Positions 1-11,700 of a stretch of 62,000 bases of DNA are shown one piece after another. Below the pieces are notes generated by a model, which was not told the DNA's origin, did not search any database, and worked only from the letters and a program-made list of their open reading frames with translations. Position numbers and translations under genes: made by a program. Numbering within the stretch: position 1 is the stretch's first letter; each line of letters starts with the position of its first letter. Source of the DNA: Branchiostoma floridae (Eukaryota > Chordata > Leptocardii > Amphioxiformes > Branchiostomatidae); the NCBI RefSeq assembly GCF_000003815.2, contig NC_049993.1, positions 1,308,843-1,370,842 of the forward strand, given 5' to 3'.

Positions 1-462
1 CACTCCCCTAGCGTACTGTATTTACTCTATTTGACCAATTTCTACAATTAGACCACCAAACCACGAAGCCTGGTAGAGGCTAACTACATGTATCTTAAAC
101 CACCGCAAGGTCTGCTTGGAGATCAGCCTCTCACTACACTTGAGGCACCGGTGCGGCACTGCGGGGTTCGTAGATGAATTTGAGAGTTAAAAAAACTAAT
201 TTTCTTCCTTTTTGTGTATTTTGTTGTCTTCTAAGTCATACTTTTACGTATCACACAATATCTGAATTATCAAATGACATACTGGAGACATGTTTGTCCG
301 GAATAGCACAATACATGTAACGTTAGCACTGTTAGAATTTGCACCAAGAAACAGAAAGGATGAAAATGATAATGCGCGTCAAGAATGGTATGACTAAGAA
401 CAAAAATGAAGCGAGTTAGCATTGCGCAAGCAAATAGTAGCAAACACATTATCTGCGTACAA

Positions 463-775
463 CAACGCCACTTTTTTTTGTCGATCAAAAATCTTTTGTA
501 CGTTTCAATAATAGTCCTAATGGCCAACAAATTGTCTATGTACAGCAACGCCCCTTTTTTTGTCGATCAAAAATCTTTTGTACGTTTCAATAATAGTCCT
601 AATGGCCAACAAATTATCTACGTACAGCAACGCCCCTTTTTTTGTCGATCAAAAATCTTTTGTACGTTTCAATAATAGTCCCAGTGGCCAACAAATTGTC
701 TATGTACATAACGCCCCTTTATCTGTCATTTAAAAATCTTGTTTGTCCGTTTCAATAATAGCCACTGCGGCCAAC
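463..775. repeat. 82-bp tandem repeat, about 4 copies
   Basis: The motif tcgatcaaaaatcttttg recurs at 481, 563 and 645, exactly 82 bp apart, with a degenerate fourth copy to about 775. Each unit also carries gtttcaataatag and ggccaacaaatt. Short ORFs that run through it are products of the repeat, not genes. Confidence 0.9.
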
Positions 776-1475
776 ACAGCACAACCTATTGGGCCAATCA
801 CACAACTGGCTCTTGTACTTTTTGGTCTTTCGTACAATACAAAGCAAACATCGTGAACGTGAACACTAATTTTCCAGCTTCTTTTTGATAACGTCATTTT
901 GATTTTTGATTTAGTAAATGGTATGACTGAGAACAAAAATCAAGCGAGCTAGCATCGAGAAAGAAGGCAGAATGCATGCATCCCACCCCATGTGGGAGAA
1001 ATTCTGCTTATACTAATTTGAACAGTACATCTTCCGTAGCCGGGGAATCGACTACTTTTGTGGCAAACTAGAGGGCGCAGTGACTGTGTGCCAGTTGTGG
1101 GAAATTTCGATAGTGCATATTGATTCCAAACAACCACCCTATGTACTAAACATCTCTTTTTTGTTTATCTATGGCAATGAACAGGGGCGACATGCCAACC
1201 ATATACATCACTGATTATGACTCGGAGATATATAAATATACTTTGGATAGTTGCCTTCTGCCCTTGCCATGTTGTAATGTGAAAATTGTGGCAAATATGG
1301 GTTGCGAAATGCAGAAATGCTTATAACGTATTTACTCACTGCCCGTTGAAATGTGTTACTTTTGTTACCATGGTTTTAATTTTTCGCCCCCTTTTTCTGT
1401 CAATCGAAATCACTATGTTCCACTTTTCAAAAAAAGAGGGCTAACGTGGCTGCGGCTCGCAACTTAAGGATGGAA

Positions 1476-2012
1476 AGCTAAGGGCACAACCCACCGAACG
1501 TGTAAATACGTGCTGTCTACGTGCCAAAACGTTGGCAATCTTTTGGAATCCTTCTTCAAATGTGTACAAGATAAGTTTCCATGCTTTCTGCAGTTAAATA
1601 ACACTGAAAAACTTACATTTCTAGTGCAATTAGACAAACCATGTATTCTAAACTCAGATTGTACTTAGAATCAGTAGGAGATGTATCCTATTCACCTTGA
1701 CCTGTACTTAGCTTGTTAGAAAGCAAAACCGTACAATAAATTCATTCTTAAGTGGTAAGTACCGCCTCCATACGAACTCGTAGGGAATTCGACGGATTTT
1801 GGAGCACACAGACACGCCGTAAAACTTAACGTGCAGGCAAAACTTTGTGTGCAGGCAAAACATCGGCCTATGGATTCGCCCCCTGTACGTGACAGTACGG
1901 GCGACGCGCCTGCCCTGTACAGCCTAAACGTTTTCAGAAATACGTGGCGGACGTGGCCTCACCAAAAAAACATACGGACAAATTGCACGTACGGCGGGCT
2001 GTGCCCTTAGCT
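1476..2012. mobile_element. non-autonomous DNA transposon with terminal inverted repeats
   Basis: The left end reads agctaagggcacaaccc and the right end is its inverse (tgtgcccttagct). The arms stay complementary for about 30 bp apart from a few substitutions (…ccgaacgtg against …ccgtacgtg). The element is 537 bp, has no coding capacity, and lies 70 bp upstream of the small secreted-protein gene. The superfamily is not identified. Confidence 0.7.
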
Positions 2013-2084
2013 TACCAGAAACACTAATGAAAGTATTACTTGTGCGGTCCAACCCTTAACCCTCTCTGATCATTCGTCCACAGA

Positions 2085-3310
2085 ATGAGGGTCTTTTTGC
2101 TGATCGTTGCCTTGATGCTAGCAACAACTGTCTTGATGACAGAAGGTGTAAGGATGAAGCGCAGAAGGCGCAGTTCCTACAAAAGGCGCAGTTCCTACAG
2201 AAGGCGCTACCTGTACAAGAAAGGCGTAGCCGAAGGTACTTGATGTCTGCCTTTTATATATTTAACACTGCTATGGTAGCAGAACACAGCTTTTCTTCGT
2301 TTCATACTTACAAGTACGTTGTTTCATGGCAGTGCATATGACTGGCCGCCCCGTCATCCGTGTATTACTAGTATCTAGAGAGCCAAGATGACTCTCGTCA
2401 TCAATCATCAATAATGATGGCAGCTGCAAAGATGTTAGAAACGGTTTACAAACACAAACTCGCCATTTATCGACAACAAAGACAAAAGAAGTGACATTGA
2501 TGACAAACCGAATGGACTGCATTTTGACGATAACGATAGGCTATAACATACCAAAGACCACAAGCAGCCATTACCAAAAAGGGAACAAGAGGACGTCATT
2601 TCGTATATTGTATCTTACTACATGTGTACTTTGTATCTGCCTACAGTAGAGGACTTCGAGGAGAGGGAGGAGATGCTCCAAAATGCTCATGACATGCTGG
2701 AGAACCTTATGAATGATGTGGAGGAAGGAGCATTCCTGGATATGGGAAAAGGACAAGGACAGGAGATGGAAGGGGCTGATGGTGAGTTCTTCACATTTAA
2801 AGTCGTCCTTTTCTTGTCTTTTCAATCCATTTCCAATGGCATTTTACTCGTGTTCATTTGACAGGAGACACTTTTGAGAAGAGAATGGCTACCTACCAGG
2901 AGACTGCAGATGAGCTGGAGGAGGGGAATGATACAGTGGAGGAAGATGCCGCCTTGGGTCTGATGGAGGACGAGCTGGAGGAACTGCAGGAGGAAGTGGA
3001 TGAAGTCATCGGCAACCCTGGTGGTGAGGACTCTAGTTCAGTGCAATGCACTGTGTTGATCATTACGTTATTTCGTTTCATCATATGGTGCAACAAAAGC
3101 ACAAGATGAATAAAAGTATACCACGGGTTCTAAAAACTAAAGCTGATGACAATGACAAAGACTTTATGTTAACCAAGTATAACCCTCTTATTTCAAAGCG
3201 CATGGACACAAGTAAACATACTTATGCAATGTTGCAATTCATATTTTAACGATTTACTAGTTGCAGTTCACAGACTTACTTAACTTCCATTTTTTTCAGG
3301 GACCAACTAG
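2085..3310 (+). CDS. small secreted protein with Arg-rich block and acidic tail (4 coding exons)
   Basis: I do not recognise this gene. Proposed coding exons are 2085-2235, 2647-2781, 2865-3023 and 3300-3310, all joined in phase 1 with GT/AG borders, giving 151 residues. Residues 1-21 are a hydrophobic signal peptide (MRVFLLIVALMLATTVLM…). Residues 23-46 carry 14 Arg/Lys, in two RRSSY/KRRSSY-type repeats and a YLYKK. From residue 50 the protein is strongly acidic, with Glu/Asp runs in exon 2 (VEDFEEREEM) and exon 3 (DELEELQEEVDEV). The starts of exons 2 and 3 resemble each other (DFEERE/TFEKRM), which suggests duplication of a phase-1 exon. A secreted role is inferred from the signal peptide; charge-segregated precursors are typical of cationic host-defence or processed peptides, but no family is assigned. 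An in-frame internal donor (gaag|gtgtaa after 2145) could skip the basic block. The final exon gives GTN-stop in this phase, but its other two frames stay open to about 3375-3396, so the C-terminus is uncertain. Confidence 0.6.
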
Positions 3311-3655
3311 ACCCAGTGGAGGAGACCCTGTCTGCAAGAAAGCCAGCCTTTGTCGAAGAGAATTCCAAGGACGTTAGACTAGTCTATCTAAAGTAGAGCT
3401 GCCACAACAATGGTAAAATACAGTCTAAATGATCGAGGAGTCTTAGATTTTCACATGGCTATTACTCGATGGTGTTTCTTAATGACGCTTTTCGTCCATC
3501 GCGAGTCGATGAAGACCTTGACTTCAATGAATCTCTTCTCTTCTTAATGATCAATGTTTCGAAACATGTATCCTTAATTACTGTATTGAAGGGCTTGTAC
3601 TTACTTTACTTTACTTTGGCCGAGCTCCCGCTCGAACCAGGTTTGAGAAAAAGAA

Positions 3656-3661
3656 AATAAA
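3656..3661 (+). promoter_or_regulatory. candidate poly(A) signal AATAAA of the secreted-protein gene
   Basis: AATAAA lies 345 bp after the proposed stop, on the coding strand, and is followed by A-rich sequence (gacaaaaaaatt). No nearer hexamer was seen. Confidence 0.45.
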
Positions 3662-3959
3662 GGTATAAGACAAAAAAATTGGTCTGCTGGGTTGATTTTG
3701 ATTCAGTTGATAGCTTTGGAAGCTGACAAAGAGCCTTTTCATCTAATGGGAATTCTCCCCCCTCCCGCCAACCAACAAAATCGTTACAGACACCAGTAAG
3801 TAACGTGCTTGTTCATGTATCACTTAGCTTGCGACCATGTCCATCAGTCTTATTACCTATTCACCACCGGAAAGAATAACTAGTCACCAGAGCGTTTTGA
3901 CAGTCCTTGTAATTGTAAGCTCCTCGCAATTGACCAATCCCGAAGCCCTACCCTCTGTT

Positions 3960-4640
3960 CGATCATGGATATATTTCGAACACCTCCGTCAAATGTCAGG
4001 GGCAAGAGATCCATGGAAAAAATGCTATAATGGAATATTCTCACTAATTATGCAAATGTAATCCTCTTTTGCATGATTATTATTTCATTTTGTACAACAT
4101 TGTCTTAGGTACCTACATATCAAAAATAATATAAAAATTGTCCCTGCGAGCGGCTTCTCCTGGTACTGCATCGAAACTTCCGATTTTGTTATCTCGTGTT
4201 CTGCACAAGCTATGGTCATTATTTTGGGGGGGTTGGGTAGCTCTTGTGCCCAGGAAGAAGTGACACACGTTTTGGCCCCCTAGCGGCTAGTTTTGGGATA
4301 GCAGGGATATATTTGTCCAAAACTTCTGAAGGGATAACTCAAGATTTTCATTATTTTTCATATGTAAGTACCTTAGACAATTTTGTTTCTTTAAGGGCAT
4401 GTACCCATGTCCTGCTTCCTCATACCCGTAGAAATTTAATACTGAGTAGGAAATGTCCCATTGACGAATATAGCAGTACAAAAGATACAAAACACAGAAG
4501 TTTTGCTGCAGTACCAAGATCACACACCAGGGGCCCAAATTTGACCTTGACTTCCGTCTTCTCAACACCTACTCACATACCGGATATATGATACAATCCA
4601 TTTAGGCATCCTATAGTTACATGTATACTCTCTATAGAGT
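3960..4640. repeat. dispersed repeat, same family as the 39.7-40.8 kb block
   Basis: It shares the landmarks taatggaata, aattatgcaaat (octamer at 4050-4057), gccccctagcggc, ctgcagtaccaag and ttgaccttgacttccgt with sequence at 39.7-40.7 kb. ORFs crossing it are repeat shadows. Confidence 0.6.
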
Positions 4641-4791
4641 CTTCTAGACGCATATATACCACCACACATACAAACGAACACATAATCATTTGGCAAAGTG
4701 CATTTGGGAATGTTGCTGAAAGGTCATAACAAGGAATTCTTTACACAATTGAGGGACCTAATAAAACTCCGACCTTGTGTAGTGTTACTTA

Positions 4792-5343
4792 TTAGGCCAC
4801 AGCAAGTAAATTTTATGGATGACATCAGCGCGCGCATTAATTTTTGCTTGATTTCAGAAAAAAAACAAGATTTTTTTCTTCTGTAGGAACGGTCAACATG
4901 ACGATAAAGTATCAAAATGAGCAAATATGTTGTATTGTAGTTGTATTAATAATTGTACTTGTAGAAGTGACATTTACGAGGTACCCAGGGCTGTAGTTGT
5001 AGAAATGAAACTTATTGGATAGTTGTAAAAGTAACACCAATATGGAAGCCATGATCGGTTACCAACTTTGTTTGTGATGCCAGTCTACCACACTACTGTC
5101 AATTTTACCACACCAGTACATGTCTTAAATACAGGAATGAATACCTTGTTGGCTCTCAGTCTGATACCATGTTTTGTCCCTTTAATTCTTGTTACGACAT
5201 TCATCACAACTTAATGGTGCCTATTTTTGAAAATGTAGCCATCTTGTTTTTTTCCACCCATCTTGTTTTTTTTTTCGCCCTATCGCACTATTTTTGCAGT
5301 CTGCAGAGGATGTCATCCATAAGATTTACTTGCTGTGGCCTTA
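4792..5343. mobile_element. MITE of the TTAGGCCACAGCAAG family, copy 1
   Basis: The terminal inverted repeats are about 35 bp: ttaggccacagcaagtaaat at the left and its inverse atttacttgctgtggcctta at the right. Both continue into ttatggatgacatc. The interior matches the copy at 48930-49452 in inverse orientation (gtagaagtgac, tatggaagccatga). The flanks suggest a TA or TTA target duplication. There is no coding capacity. Confidence 0.8.
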
Positions 5344-6210
5344 CTGATAAAAGATGACCCCTTACACCCGATACTCATCGAAAGCGAAAGCTCATGCACA
5401 CCTGCACTAATAGCTTTGTCGTTTTAAACAACCCACACAAAACAAATGTCAAGGTACTACATACAGGCGTCATAACTATCATAAATCATACATCATAAAG
5501 AATGACTTGCAACGTGTGAGCGAACGCTGAAGCCAAAGTCTGCGTTTTAAACAATGAGTATAGAAACCCGATATATTTACAATGTAACGTGTTACAGGTC
5601 GATCGCAAAATACTTGTGACATCGTTATGGAATGGTGTTTGTATGCGATGAAGGACAATAAAAATGGGCCAACTTTTGAAGTAATATTTCAAAAGACGTA
5701 TGCTTAAAATTCAAGTTATGTATACTGAAATGGTAAGGTAGTAACGTTATATACACAATAGTAGCGGTAAGTAATAGCTTACCGCTTCTTGCTGATCTTA
5801 CGTCATTTTCAGAAAACAATGTAAAGAAAGACGAGGGAAAACTTTGAATCAGATATATGAATGCTGTGCATTACTACAGTGATAATGTTAGGGAAATACT
5901 CAGCCATCGCCAATATTTATCTTAGATCTTTAAAGTTTTCTGTGTGTGGCTGTGTGCGCCAGAATTTACAAAGCTGAGTGGTAAAATGACGAATGGATTA
6001 GTCTTTAAATACCACACTGTGTTCGCTAATAAAGGAAGGGAAACATTAGGGCCTTACGCACCTGTCATGGCTGCCTCAGGGGTGACGTTTTAGGTGACTT
6101 TTTGTTGTCATCAGATCATTTCCGGATTCCAGTCCGTTGACGTAAGCGCCGATACAGCGCGAGTCAGTGCGTTTTTGTCTCGGCTTCGACAGCAGAATCA
6201 TATGTAACGC
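5344..6210. other. no gene seen
   Basis: This is AT-rich unique-looking sequence. I saw no exon, tRNA or clear repeat in it. Confidence 0.5.
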
Positions 6211-6405
6211 AAGTTCACCTTTATCCGCTGGGTAACCTATATCCGATAGTCTAAAAACGGGATATTTGTGGACATCAAGTCGACGGACAGTGGTTTCAAA
6301 TTGCACTATTTTCGAAATATTTTAATTCCAAATTCGACTTGATATCCCTAAACATCTTTTCTTAAACAACGGACATAGGTTACCTTGCGGATAAAAGTTA
6401 ACTAG
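6211..6405. mobile_element. MITE with GTTCACCTTTATCCGC ends, copy 1
   Basis: The arms are nearly inverse: aagttcacctttatccgctg at the left and cggataaaagttaactag at the right, each including a (g)ggtaacctatatccg-type segment. A longer sister copy lies at 46546-46761. Confidence 0.75.
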
Positions 6406-8458
6406 AGTTACATCATGCAGGCCTTGCAAATGTTTGCTAATTGTGCGTGCGTGCTTGCGAGCCCGACTAGAGTCGCTATGTCCGTAGGATCCAATTGACC
6501 CTTGTCTTTTCCCCCGGGCTTTCGACTTCGACATATTTTGATTTTACATTTTAATCTTATGTGTGTGTTTGAAGATCCACACTTTTAAGTTGTACAGATG
6601 ATTAAGTGTGAATGTTGATGATTATTATTAGACTTAAATGCACTTAGGCAGGACATTTCATTAGACTCTTAAGCGTCAGTCTCTTAAGTACATTGTACAA
6701 GGCAATTTAGTCTTCGGACTAACATCTTGCACCTGAAATTGTGTTTGAATAAACCAGTTCTCTCTCATCATATCTCGTGGCGCATGATGCACATTTTATT
6801 ATTATAATTAATAGGCATGAATCAACTTGTTTTACTTACCACAATTACTAGCACAATGACAGTGCATCTGCGAGCGTTCTTTGTGTTTGACTTTGCCTGA
6901 ATATGATAGCTGATGTGATAAGATCTAGTTTAAGAACTTGATGCTGTGTTTCCGATTAAGAGTGTCTCAAAGAAATGATAACACAGAAAATCTCTGACGC
7001 ATCCTGTAACGGGATGTGAAATCAATATACTTTTTATACAGTGAAAAGAAACAATCAGAGTCAAGCTCCCAAGTTGGAAAAACCAAACTGCATAAAATCA
7101 TCTAATAATAATGCCATGTTATATTCTGATCCATATTTATAAAATGTTTCCACAAACTGTCTATGAATCCTCTGCTTCTTATCAAAAACTACAAGACGAA
7201 AAAAATACCTGATGTTGAATTGATTATCAACAGAACTGTACACCAGTACAGTGTACTTCTAACTACACAGAAATAAGGATATCAAAATTTCATTACAGAC
7301 CTGAGGCACAAATGGCAACCATTAATACAACACATTTAACAATAGGACGTGTTTTAGGATGGGAAGAGTTAAGAAAAATATACATGATTTTTCACATATT
7401 GCAGCAGAGGCATGACTTGCACAGACTATATTGTTCTTGGCCTTGAAACTGATACTGTTACTGTGGGTTTTTGTGAACGACTGCACGTATCTTTGTCATT
7501 ATAATATTCATATTATGTCCACATTTCTACAAGGCACCCAACGATACTACATGTACACTTTGTACATCCTTAGCGCACAAACTAAAACCAATTAATCACA
7601 TCGGTGTAGCCTGGTTCATGATCATTTTAACTACAGAATGGATGAAACACTCCTTACCTAATATATGTTGATATTTCTACCAAAAGTAACAATTTCCAAT
7701 TTACATTTTGATTTCTTTCTCCTTTTTTTTTTAGCTAACATGGATCAATTATTTTGAAAACATTTCTCCAGTCCAACCCACCACTATGTACACAAATTAC
7801 CTAGCACTGCACTGATTGGTTAGCTAATTCTAAGTCCACCAATAGGAAACTATGGTCTGGACATATCAATACCAATTGCAGAATACTGCGTGATTGCAAT
7901 GCAGTTGCATAGTTAAGGGGAAAGTGCTTGAAAAATAAACATGTTCATTTATCAATGTAAAAACATCATATTTACATACATCTTAAACTCTTAGCTAGCA
8001 TACAAATGTGACACCTTGACAGTATAATGTTTTTATACTACCCTTATTAAATACTAATCAATCACCTTTTAAAAAAGACTTTCAAAACTAAAATTCTTAA
8101 GAAGTATTCCTGATGTCACGACAGATTTTGACTTGACTTTTCCATAATGTAATATCCAATCATGTAATATCAAATAATATACACGTGGCGGAGACTGTCA
8201 TTCTCGTATAAGACTGTTTAACCACAGTCGACGCTGTAGGGCTGATATCAATTAGGATTTTACCATAATGTCAATATTGACCAAAAGAGGCCATACGAAT
8301 GATGAATACCCAATCTTATTACTGTAACTACATATAAAACATGCTGTTTTTTTTTAGAAACAATGTATGGCGCACAAATATCTTAACTCAAACGTTTTTT
8401 TCAGTGTGCTGACAAAGCAAGCGCCTAACTTCAGCATAAACAAACCCCTACTGTGGCC
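6406..8458. other. intergenic, 3' flank of the STAND/TPR gene
   Basis: I saw no exon-like frame or repeat structure here. It follows the distal terminal exon of the minus-strand gene and may contain its 3' UTR, but I saw no convincing poly(A) hexamer near the stop. Confidence 0.4.
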
Positions 8459-8719
8459 CTACAGTTCCCCTTGTTCGTCCATCCGCCGTACCCTACGGTA
8501 TAACGGCTCTTCTAGCGTTCCCGCGGCTCGTTTTGTCTTGGGGTGGTCGGGACCAAACACGACCAGACAGGTCTCGTACCACTTCTTGAAGTGTTTGTAG
8601 GAGTCCCTGTACTGCCCCCTGTCCTCGTAGTAGATGCCCACATTGATGTAGAGTCTGGAGGTCAGGATGTGGTTCTCTCCGTAGGTCTGTAGACACAGGG
8701 CCAGGGCTTCTTCATACAA
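8459..8719 (-). CDS. distal alternative terminal exon (24B) of the STAND/TPR gene
   Basis: The acceptor cctacag precedes TTG TAT GAA, and the frame ends in TAG at 8459-8461, giving 86 residues. The frame begins LYEEALALCLQTYGENH, continues through a TPR, and closes with RRMDEQGEL. It starts in phase 0 and is about two-thirds identical in protein to the proximal terminal exon at 10671-10925, so either could follow the exon at 12294-12374. I infer alternative last exons; a recent unused duplicate is the other reading. Confidence 0.8.
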   Translation of the reverse strand: MYEEALALCLQTYGENHILTSRLYINVGIYYEDRGQYRDSYKHFKKWYETCLVVFGPDHPKTKRAAGTLEEPLYRRVRRMDEQGEL

Positions 8720-11700
8720 CTGTAGGAAAGGCATCAAACACAAATTCATGTATCCATGCAATAATTGTATTTAAAATCACATTAGGCCACACCAATTTAA
8801 TTTGTTGCTTCTCGGACTTTTTCAGAAAAATATTGGGATGGTCGGTCAAAAAAAAAATTTGCAAAAAGTCTGGGGTGAACATATGAGGCTTATATAACAC
8901 AAAAAAGACAAGGTTTAAGTAGTCAAGTTCCTACGGCGCCATAATGTTTTGAAGAAATGCAAGAAGCTTATTGGTTGTTTTCTATCATGTGACTACAAAG
9001 AAGCTCTCTGATTGGTTTATCAGAGCAGTATGTTCCCCTGGAATGGTTACAGGTCTGCAATAGCAAAACCTAATATTATTTTTCTTGGGACTAACTTTTT
9101 TTTTAAAAAGGGTCAGGAAATCCGAGAAGCAACAAATTAAATTGGTTGGCCTTAGATTGATAAAACATTGGGATATTGGAGATTTCTTTTACACAAACAG
9201 CAACATGTAACATCAAATACATATAGCAGCAAGAAGCAGCACTCCAGTTAGAAGCTCTGATACAGTGATAGGCATCAAAACGTAAGCAACGTACTTACTG
9301 GTAACCGTTATGTAAAAGAAATATCCAATATCCTGTGACTGTTTAGAATTCATCAGCCACAAAATTTCTCAGTCCTCTGATTCAATTCTATTTTCCAGTT
9401 TTGATAAAAAATTATCACTGTCCTTATTTTTTCACAGGTACGGCCATATAGAATCTGATTTGAATATATGGCTTTTATCTCTCGACCACTTCAAAACTGA
9501 TGCAAGTGTGCTAAAAAGATTTCATTTCATACATGGACAAAACAATCCAATAACCAAGATTTCAAATTAGTTTGGCCCATAAGAAAAACTGCCTTGATGT
9601 GATTGGTTTCTCATTCATGTCTGAGACTTGAACATTCTTGCCTATATAATCATTAGTCAAACAAAAGAAGCCTGATCAACAGTTATGTGTCACTGAATAA
9701 CAGTAAATTCAAATGCCACTCCAGAAATAAGATCATTATTAGACTGACATGAGTCAAAAACAATAAAAATCATGTCATCAAGAGACAATCAAAACAATAC
9801 CACACTGGGTTAGATGACATGTGATCAGTAAGATGCAAGTTTAGGAAGAAAATAAAAAGAAACTTGTACAGGCCAGCTGAAAAAGTGTAGAGGGTTCTTC
9901 AACATGCCTGAGGTGTGGCTGAGCTCCATAAACATGGGACCCCTATTTCTATTTTGAGCACATCCCAAACCAAGGTACTACTCATTTACACCTAGTGAGC
10001 AAAGTGAGGAAATTGCTGTAAATTGCCTTTCTCAAGGGCACAATGACAGAGCATGTCAAGGGACTCAAACTCAGGACCTCTGGATTTTTAGCCAAACACC
10101 CTACATGTACTAAGGTGTTGGGCGGTGGTAATACCCGGTAATTATGCAAGGATATAAAGGGACACATTTATTATGAAGGCTGAATGGTTGTCAACAGGAG
10201 GGAAACAGTTTGCTTCCAGAGAGTTCCATAGTTTGACACTCACTTCCAAGGAAAGAAGCTGTTGCTGTAGACGGACTTTAAGACTGGTAATTGAACAGTA
10301 TAACGATGTGAGTTTTAGGAAAACCTCAGCTGGTATAATTGTGCTGAAAGGCTCTCAGTGGAGGGAAAAAGTAGTGTGAAATCTAAGGAGCAGTTGCCAC
10401 GAAAGTATTGGTAAAAAAGAGACAGGGCCTAGGGATGCAACCCTGTGAGAGAGAGGGTCCAGCTTTGTCTCATTGGCTGCTGCTGATGATTGGCTTTGCT
10501 TGATTGACAGGAGCAGCATCTCCATTCAATCACACTGATGTACAAGCATGAGTTCATAAGGAAAAGCAAGGATTTCATGTTGATTAATATGATTGAATCC
10601 AGAATGCCACAGCAACACAGCACACAGGGGGAGTTGGACTGGAATGTACCATGTGTGCACAGGGGTGTTATCACTCCCCATCCAGCTGCTGTGCAATACT
10701 TCTGTAGAAATCCTCCTGCAGTGTCCCCTCTGCTCTCTTTGTCTTGGGGTGATCCGGACCATAGACCTCATAGCAGGCCGTGTACCATTTTTGGAAGTGC
10801 CTGTATGCCTTCTCGTACTGTTGAAGGTCCTCGTAGAATATCCCGATGTTGATGTATAGTCGGGATGTCAGGATGTGGTTTTCACCGTAACATTCAAGGC
10901 ACTGTCTGAGTGACTGCTGGTACAGCTGATGTGGGAGTTAGTGGAGTGTTGTTAGGTCATAGGTTTTATTACATGTCATGTACACATGTATAGCTGTGTG
11001 TGTACACTGGCTACAGGTAACAGTCTGTACAGGAGTGATGTACATGATACACAACATCATGTAGGTGTGTGTGTGTGTGTACAGGCTACAAGTGTGTGTG
11101 TACAGGCTACAGGTAACAGTCTGTACAGGAGTGATGTACATGTACACAACGTCATGTAGGTGTGTGTGTGTGTGTACAGGCTACAAGTGTGTGTGTACAG
11201 GCTACAGGTAACAGTCTGTACAGGAGTGATGTACATGTACACAACGTCATGTAGGTGTGTGTGTGTGTGTACAGGCTACAAGTGTGTGTGTACAGGCTAC
11301 AGGTAACAGTCTGTACAGGAGTGATGTACATGTACACAACGTCATGTAGGTGTGTGTGTGTGTGTACAGGCTACAAGACTTAGTGTGTGTGTACAGGCTA
11401 CAGGTAACAGTCTGTACAGGAGTGATGTACATGTACACAACGTCATGTAGGTGTGTGTGTGTGTGTGTACAGGCTACAAGTGTGTGTGTACAGGCTACAG
11501 GTAACAGTCTGTACAGGAGTGATGTACATGTACACAACGTCATGTAGGTGTGTGTGTGTGTGTACAGGCTACAAGTGTGTGTGTACAGGCTACAGGTAAC
11601 AGTCTGTTTTTTAGTGATGTACATGTACACAACGTCATGTAGGTGTGTGTGTGTGTGTACAGGCTACAAGTGTGTGTGTACAGGCTACAGGTAACAGTCT

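Noticed and set aside
11247-11630. 127-codon ORF of repeated CTHT/YMYI residues
   Set aside because: Translation of the 95-bp minisatellite.
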